Assembly (NCBI GenBank): GCA_021324885.1
Contig: JAJPIF010000016.1
Span: 49,800-113,799 of the forward strand
Direction of reading: 5' to 3'
DNA from: Pseudomonadota bacterium
GTDB lineage: Bacteria > Desulfobacterota > Binatia > Binatales > Binataceae
Length of the DNA stretch: 64,000 bases
Part shown: in pieces, positions 53,873 through 62,492 of the stretch
Layout: each line of letters starts with the position of its first letter
Numbering within the stretch: the first letter of the stretch is position 1
Notes under the pieces: generated by a model
Seen by the model: the letters and a program-made list of their open reading frames with translations, nothing else
What the model was told of the DNA's origin: nothing
Database searches by the model: none
Program-made: the position numbers and the translations under genes

Positions 53873-55099
53873 TCAGGCTTGTTGAGGGTCTTTTTCCTGA
53901 ACCAGCAAACCTTCCTCGATGAGCGCCGCTACCCTTGATTGTGAATAGCCGAGCAACTCGCCCAACACCTCGACGTTGTGTTCGCCCAATTTCGGCGCAG
54001 GACGAGGTATTTCCGTTTTCGATTCGGAAAAACGCAGCGGAGGCCGCGTCACCTCGACTGCGCCGACGTTGGGATAAGTGAGCGTTTGCAGCGCGCCGCG
54101 TCCTCTCACCGCGTCGGAGTTCATCGCCTGCGGCACGTCGTAAACCGGGGCGCTGAGGATATGGTTGGCTTCCAGCATCGCCAGCGGCTCGTCGCGGCTC
54201 GCGAAAGAATCCAGCCATGCCTCGACAATCCGATTGACCTCAGGCCTGTTTTCAAGCCGGTGCGGCAGCGTATCGAAGCGCGGGTCGGTAGCGAGTTCGG
54301 GCCGTCCGATGATTTGTGTGAACAATTCCCACTGGTCGATCAGAACGGTGATAGCGACATAACCGTCGCGGGCCTTGAAAATGCCCATCGGCGAGACCGT
54401 GGGGAAATCCGATCCCATCCGGCTCGGATTCATTTTGCCGCCGCTGATTTGATGAAAGAGGCTGCCGCCGTCGTTCCATGACGCCATGCATTGGACCATC
54501 GAGATGTCGATGTATTGCCCGCGGCCGGTGCGCTCGCGCCGGAACAGCGCGCCGCAAATTGCGGCGAGCGCATGCGTGCCCGAGGTCATGTCCGCGATAT
54601 TGACGGCCGGAATAGCGGGCGGACGATCGGGATAGCCAATCAGATGCAGCGTCCCCGCCATCGCCAGCGCGATGATATCGTTGGCCGGCTTTTGCGCATT
54701 CACGCCGTCCTGCCCGAAGCCCGAAATCGAACACATGATGAGGCGCGGATTGCGCGCGTGCAGCGTCTCCCACGTCAGTCCATATTTGGCCAGGACGCCG
54801 GGGCTGAAGTTTTCGATAAACACGTCGCAGCGGCTGATGACGTCAAGCGCGATAGCGGCGCCCTGGGGACGCTTAACGTCGATACAGATACTGCGCTTGC
54901 CGTGATTATTGACCATGTGGGTCACGCTCTGACCCTTCATCAGCGTGTAGAGTCGATTAAGATCGCCGCGCGGCGCCATTTCCAGCTTGATCACGTCGGC
55001 GCCCAATGCAGCGATCGTTTTGGCCGCACTGGGGGCGGCCAGGTATTGGCCCATCTCGACTACGCGAATCCCCGATAGAATTCCATCGTCCTGGCCCAT
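53873..55099 (-). CDS. class III CoA-transferase (second copy)
   Basis: A 408-residue CoA-transferase: RVVEMGQYLAAPSAAKTIAA, FSPGVLAKYGLTWETLH, SISGFGQDGVNAQKPAND and catalytic Asp in AVNIADMTSGTHALAA. It is a paralogue of the 43227 gene with about the same length but different SDR-free context. ATG 55099 is chosen since GGAGG lies just upstream; ATG 55111 is 4 residues longer. It probably activates a carboxylic acid using another acyl-CoA as donor. It lies upstream of the LLM oxidoreductase, 50 bases apart. Confidence 0.92.
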   Translation of the reverse strand: MGQDDGILSGIRVVEMGQYLAAPSAAKTIAALGADVIKLEMAPRGDLNRLYTLMKGQSVTHMVNNHGKRSICIDVKRPQGAAIALDVISRCDVFIENFSPGVLAKYGLTWETLHARNPRLIMCSISGFGQDGVNAQKPANDIIALAMAGTLHLIGYPDRPPAIPAVNIADMTSGTHALAAICGALFRRERTGRGQYIDISMVQCMASWNDGGSLFHQISGGKMNPSRMGSDFPTVSPMGIFKARDGYVAITVLIDQWELFTQIIGRPELATDPRFDTLPHRLENRPEVNRIVEAWLDSFASRDEPLAMLEANHILSAPVYDVPQAMNSDAVRGRGALQTLTYPNVGAVEVTRPPLRFSESKTEIPRPAPKLGEHNVEVLGELLGYSQSRVAALIEEGLLVQEKDPQQA

Positions 55100-55233
55100 C
55101 GCAACCTCCATGAACCATGCGTCGGCGGCGCAAAACGATGCGGCGGCGACAGGCGGACGTTAGCTCATCGGGGTGGCGGTTGGCCACAAGAGCGGCCTGG
55201 CCGGTATCGTGGGCGACGCTATCGCCATGTAAA

Positions 55234-55281
55234 CTGTTTGACGGGAGTATAGTGCGGCTGTTTGACGAGGGTATAGTGCGG
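55234..55281 (+). repeat. 24-bp tandem duplication before the PH-domain gene
   Basis: Copies at 55234-55257 and 55258-55281 match at 22 of 24 positions (differences at positions 11 and 13 of the unit). Each unit holds TTTGACG and TATAGT. The array ends about 38 bases before the ATG of the zinc-ribbon/PH gene, so it may be a repeated promoter element or a tandem operator. Confidence 0.55.
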
Positions 55282-55319
55282 ATGCGCAAATCGACTCAGG
55301 GGCGGACGGCGGCCAATCT

Positions 55320-55859
55320 ATGAGATGTCCTCAATGCGGTTTCGAGACGGCGGGCGGTGCGGCATTCTGCTCGCGATGCGGGACGCGGATGTTTTTTCCC
55401 CGCCCGGAGTCGCGGCACGAATACGCGCTAAGCCGCATCATGACGTCGTGGTGGACCTTCGCCGGCTCGTTCGTGGCCGCCGCGACCCTGATCGGGTTGA
55501 GCATTGTCGTCCAGGCTTCCGGCCGCAACGGCGGTCCGATCGCGATCGCTTTTTTCGTCCTGGGCCTGCTCATCGTAGTCACCGCCATCATGTCGCGGCG
55601 TAGTACGAGTTGGAGCATCACCTCGGAGCGGCTGATCGAGCGGCATGGAATCCTGAGCCAGACGCGGCGGGAAGTGGAACTGGCCGACATTCGTTCGGTG
55701 GAGGTCAGCCGGACTTTGTTCCAGCGTCTGGTCGGAATTGGCAGCGTGGTCGTTTCTTCCGCGGCCAGCGCTGACTACATGATCCGGATGCGAAACGTAG
55801 CCAACCCCGACGCAATTGCAGAAACGGTAAGGCAAGCCCGCCTCAAGCGACTGGCCTGA
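55320..55859 (+). CDS. zinc-ribbon / bacterial PH-domain membrane protein
   Basis: A 179-residue protein. Residues 1-25 form a short zinc ribbon (CPQCGFETAGGAAFCSRCG), followed by two membrane helices (SFVAAATLIGLSIVVQ, IAIAFFVLGLLIVVTAIM) and a bacterial PH-like domain (SWSITSERLIERHGILSQTR, REVELADIRSVEVSRTLFQR). Such YdbS-type proteins occur in the inner membrane with unclear function. It is read from ATG 55320, with a tandem 24-bp repeat upstream. Confidence 0.82.
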   Translation: MRCPQCGFETAGGAAFCSRCGTRMFFPRPESRHEYALSRIMTSWWTFAGSFVAAATLIGLSIVVQASGRNGGPIAIAFFVLGLLIVVTAIMSRRSTSWSITSERLIERHGILSQTRREVELADIRSVEVSRTLFQRLVGIGSVVVSSAASADYMIRMRNVANPDAIAETVRQARLKRLA

Positions 55860-55898
55860 GCGATCGGGTTGGCTGCCGTAGGCACTTCGGCCTTGGCT

Positions 55899-57020
55899 CT
55901 AATTTCCGTAAACGATCACCGGTTTGATGTCGCGCAATTCGTGCATGGCAACGAACGCCTTGTCGATGTCGCCCAGCCTGTAGCGGTTGGGAAACATCGC
56001 GTCGAAGTCGTAGCGCTCGCGATTGTTTTCCAAAAAGCACAGCGCCTTGTAGTAGTCGGAAACGTTGCCCGACAATGAGCCGATGATATCGAGTTCCTTG
56101 CCAACGACGTTGGCAGGCAGGAAAGTCACGGCGTCAGGACCGACCTGCCCGATTACCAGATAGCGCCCGCCGCGGCGCACCAACTCGATCCCTTCCGTGA
56201 ACGCGGTCCTGGCCCCGGAGCCTTCGATTACCAAATCGGCGCCCAAACCGTCGGTCAGAGCCCTGACCTGCTCGACGCGCTGCGCGTGCGGAACATCAAC
56301 TGAGATGGTGTAATCGGCGCCCCATTTCTTCGCCACTTCAAGACGGTCCGCAGGTGCGCCTATCGTAATTACCTTGGCTGCGCCCGACCGCGCCGCCATC
56401 GCGGTGGCGAACAAGCCGATCGGGCCTGCTCCCTGCACGATCACGATTTCCGGCTCGCGCAGCGTACCGAGGCGTTCGAACGCATGCACTACGCTGCGCA
56501 GCGCGCAGGAAGCGGCGGAGGCCCAATGGTCCTTGACCGCGTCCGGCACCTTGACCAGCCCGCATCCGGGAAATACGTAGGTGTATTCGGCGAACGCTCC
56601 CGTCAGGTACGGGTAGTTCTTCACCGACGACACGCCGAAGTAGCGTCGATTCGGGCATAACGAAGGACGTTTGGCGACCGTGCACCAGAAGCATCGCCCG
56701 CACACCCCGGGACTCCAGATGATGCGATCGCCTTCCTTGAGCGGACGCCCCAGCGAGTCGGTTTTGACGGTGCCGAGGTCGGCAATCCTGCCCATCATCT
56801 CATGACCCGGCACGACCGGCAGCGTTACGGCGATTCCCATGCTGGCCGGAGGCGGGTTTTCCCAAGCGTGCATGTCGGAGCCGCAGATCGAGCTGGCGTC
56901 GTTCTTGACCAGCATCGCGCCGGGTTCCAGTTCCTGCGGCAGCGGCACGTCCTCGACCGCCAGCGGTTGGCGATAAGCCTTGAGCAGCGCGGCCTTACAA
57001 GTCCTGGGTGCGTTGGGCAT
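55899..57020 (-). CDS. zinc-dependent alcohol dehydrogenase family protein
   Basis: A 373-residue medium-chain dehydrogenase. Catalytic zinc ligands Cys in SICGSDMHAW and His in PGHEMMG, structural zinc Cys set CGRCFWC and LC, then the NAD(P) site QGAGPIGLFATAMAARSGAA. It oxidises a secondary alcohol or reduces the aldehyde or ketone. ATG 57020 with GGGAGG in front is chosen over 57044. It is divergent from the atypical SDR gene at 57260, 239 bases away. Confidence 0.92.
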   Translation of the reverse strand: MPNAPRTCKAALLKAYRQPLAVEDVPLPQELEPGAMLVKNDASSICGSDMHAWENPPPASMGIAVTLPVVPGHEMMGRIADLGTVKTDSLGRPLKEGDRIIWSPGVCGRCFWCTVAKRPSLCPNRRYFGVSSVKNYPYLTGAFAEYTYVFPGCGLVKVPDAVKDHWASAASCALRSVVHAFERLGTLREPEIVIVQGAGPIGLFATAMAARSGAAKVITIGAPADRLEVAKKWGADYTISVDVPHAQRVEQVRALTDGLGADLVIEGSGARTAFTEGIELVRRGGRYLVIGQVGPDAVTFLPANVVGKELDIIGSLSGNVSDYYKALCFLENNRERYDFDAMFPNRYRLGDIDKAFVAMHELRDIKPVIVYGN

Positions 57021-57259
57021 GGCGTTTCCTCCCCGGTTCGTCATTCAAAACGTCGCCATTATGGAGGAATTGTCCGGGCTTGCGGAAGTGCTGCCGGCTG
57101 GAACCCGCCGCGGTCGGCCGTTACGATTGCGCGGCTGGACCATCGCATCAAGGGCGGGACGTGCGAGGGATTCGCCAGGATGACTATCAGCGTTCTGGCG
57201 GCCACCGAATACGCGCATTAGTGCTATCGGCATCCCACCGTCAAAAAGGAGGAAGGAAT

Positions 57260-58042
57260 ATGGATCTCGGTATAAGCGATCGTCGTGCCTTGGTGTGCGC
57301 GTCGAGCCGTGGATTGGGGCGGGGTTGCGCAACGGCGTTGGCCGCCGAGGGCGTTCACGTCACCTTGACCGGCCGCGACGCACAGTCGCTCGCCCAAACC
57401 GCGGCGGAAATCCGCAAGGCGTATCCCAATGTCATAGTCACGGAGGCGCCCGGCGACATCACCACGCCCGAGGGCAAGGAGGCGGCGCTGGCGGCGTGTC
57501 CCGAGCCTGACATCCTCATCAATAATGCCGGCGGCCCGGCGCCCGGCGATTTCCGCGACTGGAGCCGCGAGGATTGGCTAAAGGCGCTCGATGCGCTGAT
57601 GCTGGGGCCGATCGAGATGATCAAGCGCACCGTGGACGGGATGATCGCGCGCAAGTTCGGGCGGATCGTCAATATCACCTCCTCGTCGGTGAAATCGCCG
57701 ATCCTGTTCCTTGGTCTGTCCAATGGCGCGCGCAGTGGATTGACGGGCTTCATCGCAGGGCTTTCCCGCCAGACGGTCCGCCATAATGTGACAATCAACG
57801 GCCTGCTGCCGGGCTCCTTCGAGACCGATCGGCTGCGCGCGATGGTCGGAGCGCGGGCCAAGGCCGCCGGGAGCAATTTCGAGGAGGCGATCCGGGCTCT
57901 CAGGGAGCAGAATCCGTCGGGCCGGCTGGGCTCGCCGGAGGAGTTCGGCAAGGCCTGCGCCTTCCTGTGCAGTGTGCATGCCGGCTTCATCACCGGCCAG
58001 AACCTGCTGATGGACGGGGGCGCCCATGCGCTGACGCTGTGA
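57260..58042 (+). CDS. divergent SDR protein lacking the Tyr-Lys pair
   Basis: A 260-residue SDR-fold protein: cofactor-region ALVCASSRGLGRGCATALAA, NNAGGPAPGDF, and VNITSSSVKSPILFLGLSNG. At the YxxxK site the segment reads LSNGARSGL, so Tyr and Lys are replaced by Ser and Arg; a reductase of the common type is unlikely. A group of such SDR-like proteins is known. AAAAGGAGGAAGG precedes ATG 57260. The stop overlaps GTG 58039 of a short downstream frame. Reaction unknown. Confidence 0.85.
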   Translation: MDLGISDRRALVCASSRGLGRGCATALAAEGVHVTLTGRDAQSLAQTAAEIRKAYPNVIVTEAPGDITTPEGKEAALAACPEPDILINNAGGPAPGDFRDWSREDWLKALDALMLGPIEMIKRTVDGMIARKFGRIVNITSSSVKSPILFLGLSNGARSGLTGFIAGLSRQTVRHNVTINGLLPGSFETDRLRAMVGARAKAAGSNFEEAIRALREQNPSGRLGSPEEFGKACAFLCSVHAGFITGQNLLMDGGAHALTL

Positions 58043-58254
58043 TTTGCGGCTGCCCGTCGGTTGCCAAACCCGGGAAGGGCGACGAAATCGGCACGATCGA
58101 GGCGGGCAAGATTGCCGACTTGCTGGGGATCAACGGCGACCCGATCCGCGACATCGGCGTGATCAAGGATCGCACCAGGCTGGATATCGTGATGAAGGGC
58201 GGGGAGTTCATCGAGTCGAGACTGATCCCCTCCCAGGTCTCGAAAGTGGCGTAA
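58039..58254 (+). pseudogene. C-terminal fragment of an amidohydrolase (imidazolonepropionase-like)
   Basis: The frame from GTG 58039 (71 codons, overlapping the SDR stop by GTGA) reads GDEIGTIEAGKIADLLGING followed by DPIRDIGVIKDR, the typical last strands of imidazolonepropionase-like amidohydrolases. All metal-binding parts are missing, so it is a remnant or a short coupled peptide. The GTGA overlap could be chance. Confidence 0.55.
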
Positions 58255-58282
58255 TCCTCCTTATCCTGAGGCTTCATGGCGC

Positions 58283-59890
58283 TTATGGCGTTGAAGCCCG
58301 CTCCACCGACAGCACGCTACCGTCGGCATCGCCGGCGATGAATAGGCGGTTGTCGGGTCCGATCGCGAGTCCGGCGAAGGGGACGAACGGGCCGGGGAAG
58401 ATTCCGGGGATGCCCGGCATCGATTTGACCGGCAAGCCGCCGGCGCTGCCTACCGGTAGGTTCGATACGATCACTTGTCGGCGTTGATCCTTCAGCCCGA
58501 TTTGCAGCAGTTGACGCGTGCCGGCGTCGAGCACGATCAGCGTGTCGCCGTTGACGGCGATGCCCTGCGGCGTATCCAGGCCGTCGGCCACAGTTTCAAC
58601 GCCGCGGTTGATTCTGACCACGCGATGGGCGCCGGTTTCGCTGACGTAGCAGACGCCGTCCGGCGCTACCGCAACGCCGGTCGGAAAGTCCAGGCCGTTG
58701 GCGATCGGCTTTGGATCGCGGCCTTGTGCGATTTCCAGGATCCGGCCGGTGCCGTTCTCCGCGACGATTGCCGCGCCGCGTGCGGACAACGCTATACCCA
58801 ACGGGCGATCCAGGCCGCTCGCCAGCACTTGCGCCTGATGGGTCTGTGGATCGAAGCGCGCGACGCTGCCGACAGTGGTGGTCATGAACAGCGCCGCGCC
58901 GGCGCTCGCGCACAAGCCGCGAATCATCCCGGGAAAGCCTGCGTCGCCGACCCATCCGACGCGCTCCCATCCGCCTTGCGGCCGCACGCGAAGCAGGCTG
59001 GGACCGTCGCCGATGAACAGCGCGCCGCCGCTCCATGCCACGTCCCACGGGCCGATCAATCCGTGAGGCAGCAGCACTTTGCTTTGCCCGTTGGGCGCGA
59101 TTTCCCAAATGCCGCCATGCGCGAAGCTGGAGACGAACACGCGATCGTCGGGCGCGATCACCAGATTGTCGAGCCCGGATTCGAGTTTGGTGTAGGTGCT
59201 CCTGCTTCGCGTCTGCAGATCGATGCGCGTGACCTCTCCGGTGTGCGACTCGAGCACCATCAGCGCACCGCGATTGTCGAATTTGAGCGCGGGTGGCGTA
59301 TGGAGCCCGCTGATAAAGCGTTCGCGCTCGCCGCCGTTAAGCGGAACGCGCCAGATGTCGCCGCTGAGCACCTCCGGAAAGTACAGGCGCTCATCGGGAC
59401 CGACCGCGCACGCGTTGGGCATCGCCAGTCCGTCGGCCATCAGCCGCGGCGCGCGGCCGTCGGCAAACAGCTCCAGCAGACGGCCGCCAGCCCGGCATTC
59501 GTCAACGAACAGCCGGTCGCGGTAAACCGTGATCCCGTTGGCGCCCGGCACCTGATCGGAAATGACGCGCACGTCACCGTCGGGCGTCCGCGCGCATACC
59601 CGCTGGTTGAGGTATTCGGTTACATACATCACGCCACGCGAGTCATAATCGAGATCATCGGGACTGACGATCGGACCGCCCCGGGGACTGACGATGCGCG
59701 CCTCGCCCGTCGCAGGATTGATCGCGGTAATCTGGCTGCCGAATACCTGTGTCACGTACAGCCATCCGTCGGACCCGATCCGCATCCCGTTGGATCCGTA
59801 GAGCGGCGAAGGGTTCACCGCGCGGCTGATCCTCCATCCGGAAGCCGCAACCGGCTCTCCGGCGGAAGGACATCTGGTCGCTATCGCCAC
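58283..59890 (-). CDS. beta-propeller (NHL/SMP-30-like) protein
   Basis: A 535-residue protein with repeated blades such as GLDRPLGIALSARGAAIVAE, FPTGVAVAPDGVCYVSETGA and TPQGIAVNGDTLIVLDAG; at least eight repeats of about 40 residues. This fits a six- or eight-bladed propeller of the NHL or SMP-30/gluconolactonase type, either a lactonase or a binding scaffold. No signal peptide is clear. The 497-codon frame on the opposite strand is its shadow. ATG 59890 is preceded by a region without a strong GGAGG except AGGAGG nearby (59903 region). Confidence 0.83.
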   Translation of the reverse strand: MAIATRCPSAGEPVAASGWRISRAVNPSPLYGSNGMRIGSDGWLYVTQVFGSQITAINPATGEARIVSPRGGPIVSPDDLDYDSRGVMYVTEYLNQRVCARTPDGDVRVISDQVPGANGITVYRDRLFVDECRAGGRLLELFADGRAPRLMADGLAMPNACAVGPDERLYFPEVLSGDIWRVPLNGGERERFISGLHTPPALKFDNRGALMVLESHTGEVTRIDLQTRSRSTYTKLESGLDNLVIAPDDRVFVSSFAHGGIWEIAPNGQSKVLLPHGLIGPWDVAWSGGALFIGDGPSLLRVRPQGGWERVGWVGDAGFPGMIRGLCASAGAALFMTTTVGSVARFDPQTHQAQVLASGLDRPLGIALSARGAAIVAENGTGRILEIAQGRDPKPIANGLDFPTGVAVAPDGVCYVSETGAHRVVRINRGVETVADGLDTPQGIAVNGDTLIVLDAGTRQLLQIGLKDQRRQVIVSNLPVGSAGGLPVKSMPGIPGIFPGPFVPFAGLAIGPDNRLFIAGDADGSVLSVERASTP

Positions 59891-60102
59891 AGCGCGTCAC
59901 CTCCTGTTCAGGCGAGCGCCAGCGTAGCCGATCAGGCGGTGGTCCGAGAAGTGAGAAAAGAGAAGTGAGAGGTGGGTGACAGAATGGTTGAGTTTTTCTC
60001 TCACTCCTGACTCTTTTTCCCGGCTGCCTCCTTTTCCCTCACCTCTGCATCCTTATTGCCGGGAGCGTTGAACGGTTGTACAAGCATCTAAGAGGGCGAC
60101 GT

Positions 60103-62442
60103 ATGGCCGGACAGCCGCAGATGACCGAACCAACTGAGCCGCAGGTCTCGCCTGCCGAGCGTCCGTCCGCCGATCAATGGGACGGCCGGATGCGCAGTTA
60201 TATCCCCGGACCCAAACTGCGCCTGTCACCCAACCTGAAGCTGCATACGGAAGAGGCAGAATCGATCCATCCGGTGACCTTCGAGGTGATTCGCAATGCT
60301 TTGTGGATCGTCAACCAGGAGCAGGCGGATACGATTCGCAAGGTTTCATCCTCGCCGGTGACGACTTTTGCCTTCGACTTCAATACGTCGATCCAGGACG
60401 AGGTTGGCGACGGCGTGGTGTTCGCGCCCTACCTCCAGTACTTCCCCGGGATGGCGGACCTGGTGGTCCGCTGGACGATCGAGAACCTGAGCGATTTTCC
60501 CGGTATCCACGACGGCGATCTGTTTATTCAGAATGATCCCCTGATCGGCGTCAGCCATCAGATGGACTTCCAGGCCTACGCGCCCGTTTTCGTCGGCGAC
60601 GAGCTGTTTTGCTGGATTTTCAATTCGATTCACGTGCGCGACATCGGCGGCGTCGCGCCGGGCAGTTTCTGCGTCGATGCCCGCGACATCTACAGCGAAG
60701 CCACTCCGATTCCGCCGCTGAAAATTGTCGAGCGCGGGCGCATCCGGCCCGATATCGAGGCGGCCCTGATGCGCCATTCGCGCCTGCCCGGCCTGCTGGC
60801 GCTGGATCTGCGCTCGCAAATGGCGGGAATCCACGCCTCGCGCGTGCGCATCCTGGATCTGGTCAGGCGTTACGGCGCGGCCACGGTCAAAGCAGCGATG
60901 CGCAAGATCGTCAACGATACCAGCCGCGCCGTAGGCCAGCGGCTGAGCCGTCTGCCCGACGGGACCTGGACCGACGTGTCGTACCTGGGCGGGATGTACA
61001 CCGGCGATCGCGGCGCCTATCGCGTGCGCCTGGGGATGAAGAAGCAGGGCGACCAGCTTACCTTTTTCAACGACGGCACGGATCCGCAGGTAGGATCGTC
61101 GAACTGCTCCTACGGCGCATGGCGCGCGGCGATCCTCGCGTCGCTGTGCTCGATGCTCGCGTGGGATCATCGTTTCTGCTTTGCCGGCGTGCTGCGCCAC
61201 ATGAAGTTCAAAGGCGTCCCCGGCACCATCACGTGCATCGACCGCAATGGCGCCGTGTCCAACCTGCAGGCGATCATGATGACGATTTTCCAGGCCTCCA
61301 AGATCGCTTCCAAGATGATGGTCAGCGATCCGGAGCTGCGCAAGATGGCGATGGCGGGGAGTGTTGGCACCACCTTCGCCGGAATGTCGGGCATCGATCA
61401 ATGGGGCAAGCCGTACGCCAGTATCACGCTCGACGTGATCGCGCACGGGATGGCCGCATTTTCGTTCAAGGACGGGCTTGACCAGGGCTCGGCGCACATC
61501 ATGCCCAGCGCGGAAAGCGGCGATTGCGAAGCGTGGGAGCAGGCCTATCCGATCATGTACCTGTTCCGCCGCAGCTTCCCCGGTTTCGGCCACGGCAAGT
61601 ATCGCGGCGGCGCGGGACTGGTCATGGGATGGGTAGGGCAGGGCACCGACAACCAGGTCTTCAGCAACGTGTCCGCGCCCGTCAGCCTGCCCGGATGCCA
61701 CGGGCTGTGGGGCGGGCATTGGGGCCAATCGGGCCTGTGCCATTACCAATTCGGCACCGATATCCGCGATCGATTCAAACACGGCAGTTTTCCGGCCAGC
61801 AGCGCGGAATTGAACGAACTGTGGAAGCTGGAGGCGGTGCCGCCCAAAACCGCCAATATCCGGATGCTGGAGAGCGACGTGATGGTGCAATCGGTATCGT
61901 CGGGCGGCGGTTATGGCGACCCGATCCGGCGCGATCCGGAGTTGGTAGCGAAGGATGTTTTATCAGGGGTGGTCAGCCCTGAGACAGCGGCGCGAATCTA
62001 TGGCGTGGTCGTCCAGGGCGGCGCCGTAAATGCGGCGGCGACGGAAAAACGCCGCCATGAAATTCGCGCCGAACGAATCCGGCGCGCCGCGCCTCCGCCA
62101 ACTCCGCTGTCGCCGCAACCGGCTTCCAACGGGACACCGCTGACCCATCTACACGATGTCGCCGAGGAGCTTGAACTGGTGGCGATCGGGCCGCAGCGCT
62201 ACATCGCCTGCAAGGACTGCGGTCATTTCATTTGCGCCGGCAACGGCAATTACAAGCTCGGCGCCGCGCGCATTGACGGTTCGCTGATGGAGATCGATGC
62301 GGAGCTGTTTCCCGATCCGGCCACCGAGTTCGATGTGCCGATTGTGTACCGCGAATATCTTTGCCCCAATTGCGGAGTATTGCTGGAAAACGAACTGGTC
62401 CGTGCCGACGAAGCGCCGGTGTGGGACGTTCACTTGGACTGA
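60103..62442 (+). CDS. hydantoinase-B-like subunit fused to AcxC-like zinc domain
   Basis: A 779-residue protein. The first about 560 residues are hydantoinase B / acetone carboxylase alpha type (HPVTFEVIRNALWIVNQEQA, VGDGVVFAPYLQYFPGMAD, DGDLFIQNDPLIGVSHQMD, SSGGGYGDPIRRDPELV). A Pro-rich linker (about 660-685) leads to a C-terminal about 85 residues with CKDCGHFIC and CPNC (Cys pairs), like the zinc-binding gamma subunit of acetone carboxylase. In true acetone carboxylase these are separate, with a third beta (HyuA-like) subunit, which is not seen in the window. ATG 60103 (AGAGGG in front) is chosen over 60076. The amidohydrolase follows 50 bases downstream. Confidence 0.85.
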   Translation: MAGQPQMTEPTEPQVSPAERPSADQWDGRMRSYIPGPKLRLSPNLKLHTEEAESIHPVTFEVIRNALWIVNQEQADTIRKVSSSPVTTFAFDFNTSIQDEVGDGVVFAPYLQYFPGMADLVVRWTIENLSDFPGIHDGDLFIQNDPLIGVSHQMDFQAYAPVFVGDELFCWIFNSIHVRDIGGVAPGSFCVDARDIYSEATPIPPLKIVERGRIRPDIEAALMRHSRLPGLLALDLRSQMAGIHASRVRILDLVRRYGAATVKAAMRKIVNDTSRAVGQRLSRLPDGTWTDVSYLGGMYTGDRGAYRVRLGMKKQGDQLTFFNDGTDPQVGSSNCSYGAWRAAILASLCSMLAWDHRFCFAGVLRHMKFKGVPGTITCIDRNGAVSNLQAIMMTIFQASKIASKMMVSDPELRKMAMAGSVGTTFAGMSGIDQWGKPYASITLDVIAHGMAAFSFKDGLDQGSAHIMPSAESGDCEAWEQAYPIMYLFRRSFPGFGHGKYRGGAGLVMGWVGQGTDNQVFSNVSAPVSLPGCHGLWGGHWGQSGLCHYQFGTDIRDRFKHGSFPASSAELNELWKLEAVPPKTANIRMLESDVMVQSVSSGGGYGDPIRRDPELVAKDVLSGVVSPETAARIYGVVVQGGAVNAAATEKRRHEIRAERIRRAAPPPTPLSPQPASNGTPLTHLHDVAEELELVAIGPQRYIACKDCGHFICAGNGNYKLGAARIDGSLMEIDAELFPDPATEFDVPIVYREYLCPNCGVLLENELVRADEAPVWDVHLD

Positions 62443-62492
62443 GACCGCGCCGCGCCCCCGGGCGTGCGTGAATCCGGCTGGAGGACAAATCG

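Noticed and set aside
58475..59968. A 497-codon plus-strand frame
   Set aside because: Shadow of the beta-propeller gene, whose repeats are visible in the minus frame.
60346..61890. A 514-codon minus-strand frame
   Set aside because: Shadow of the hydantoinase-B part; no domain is recognisable in it.
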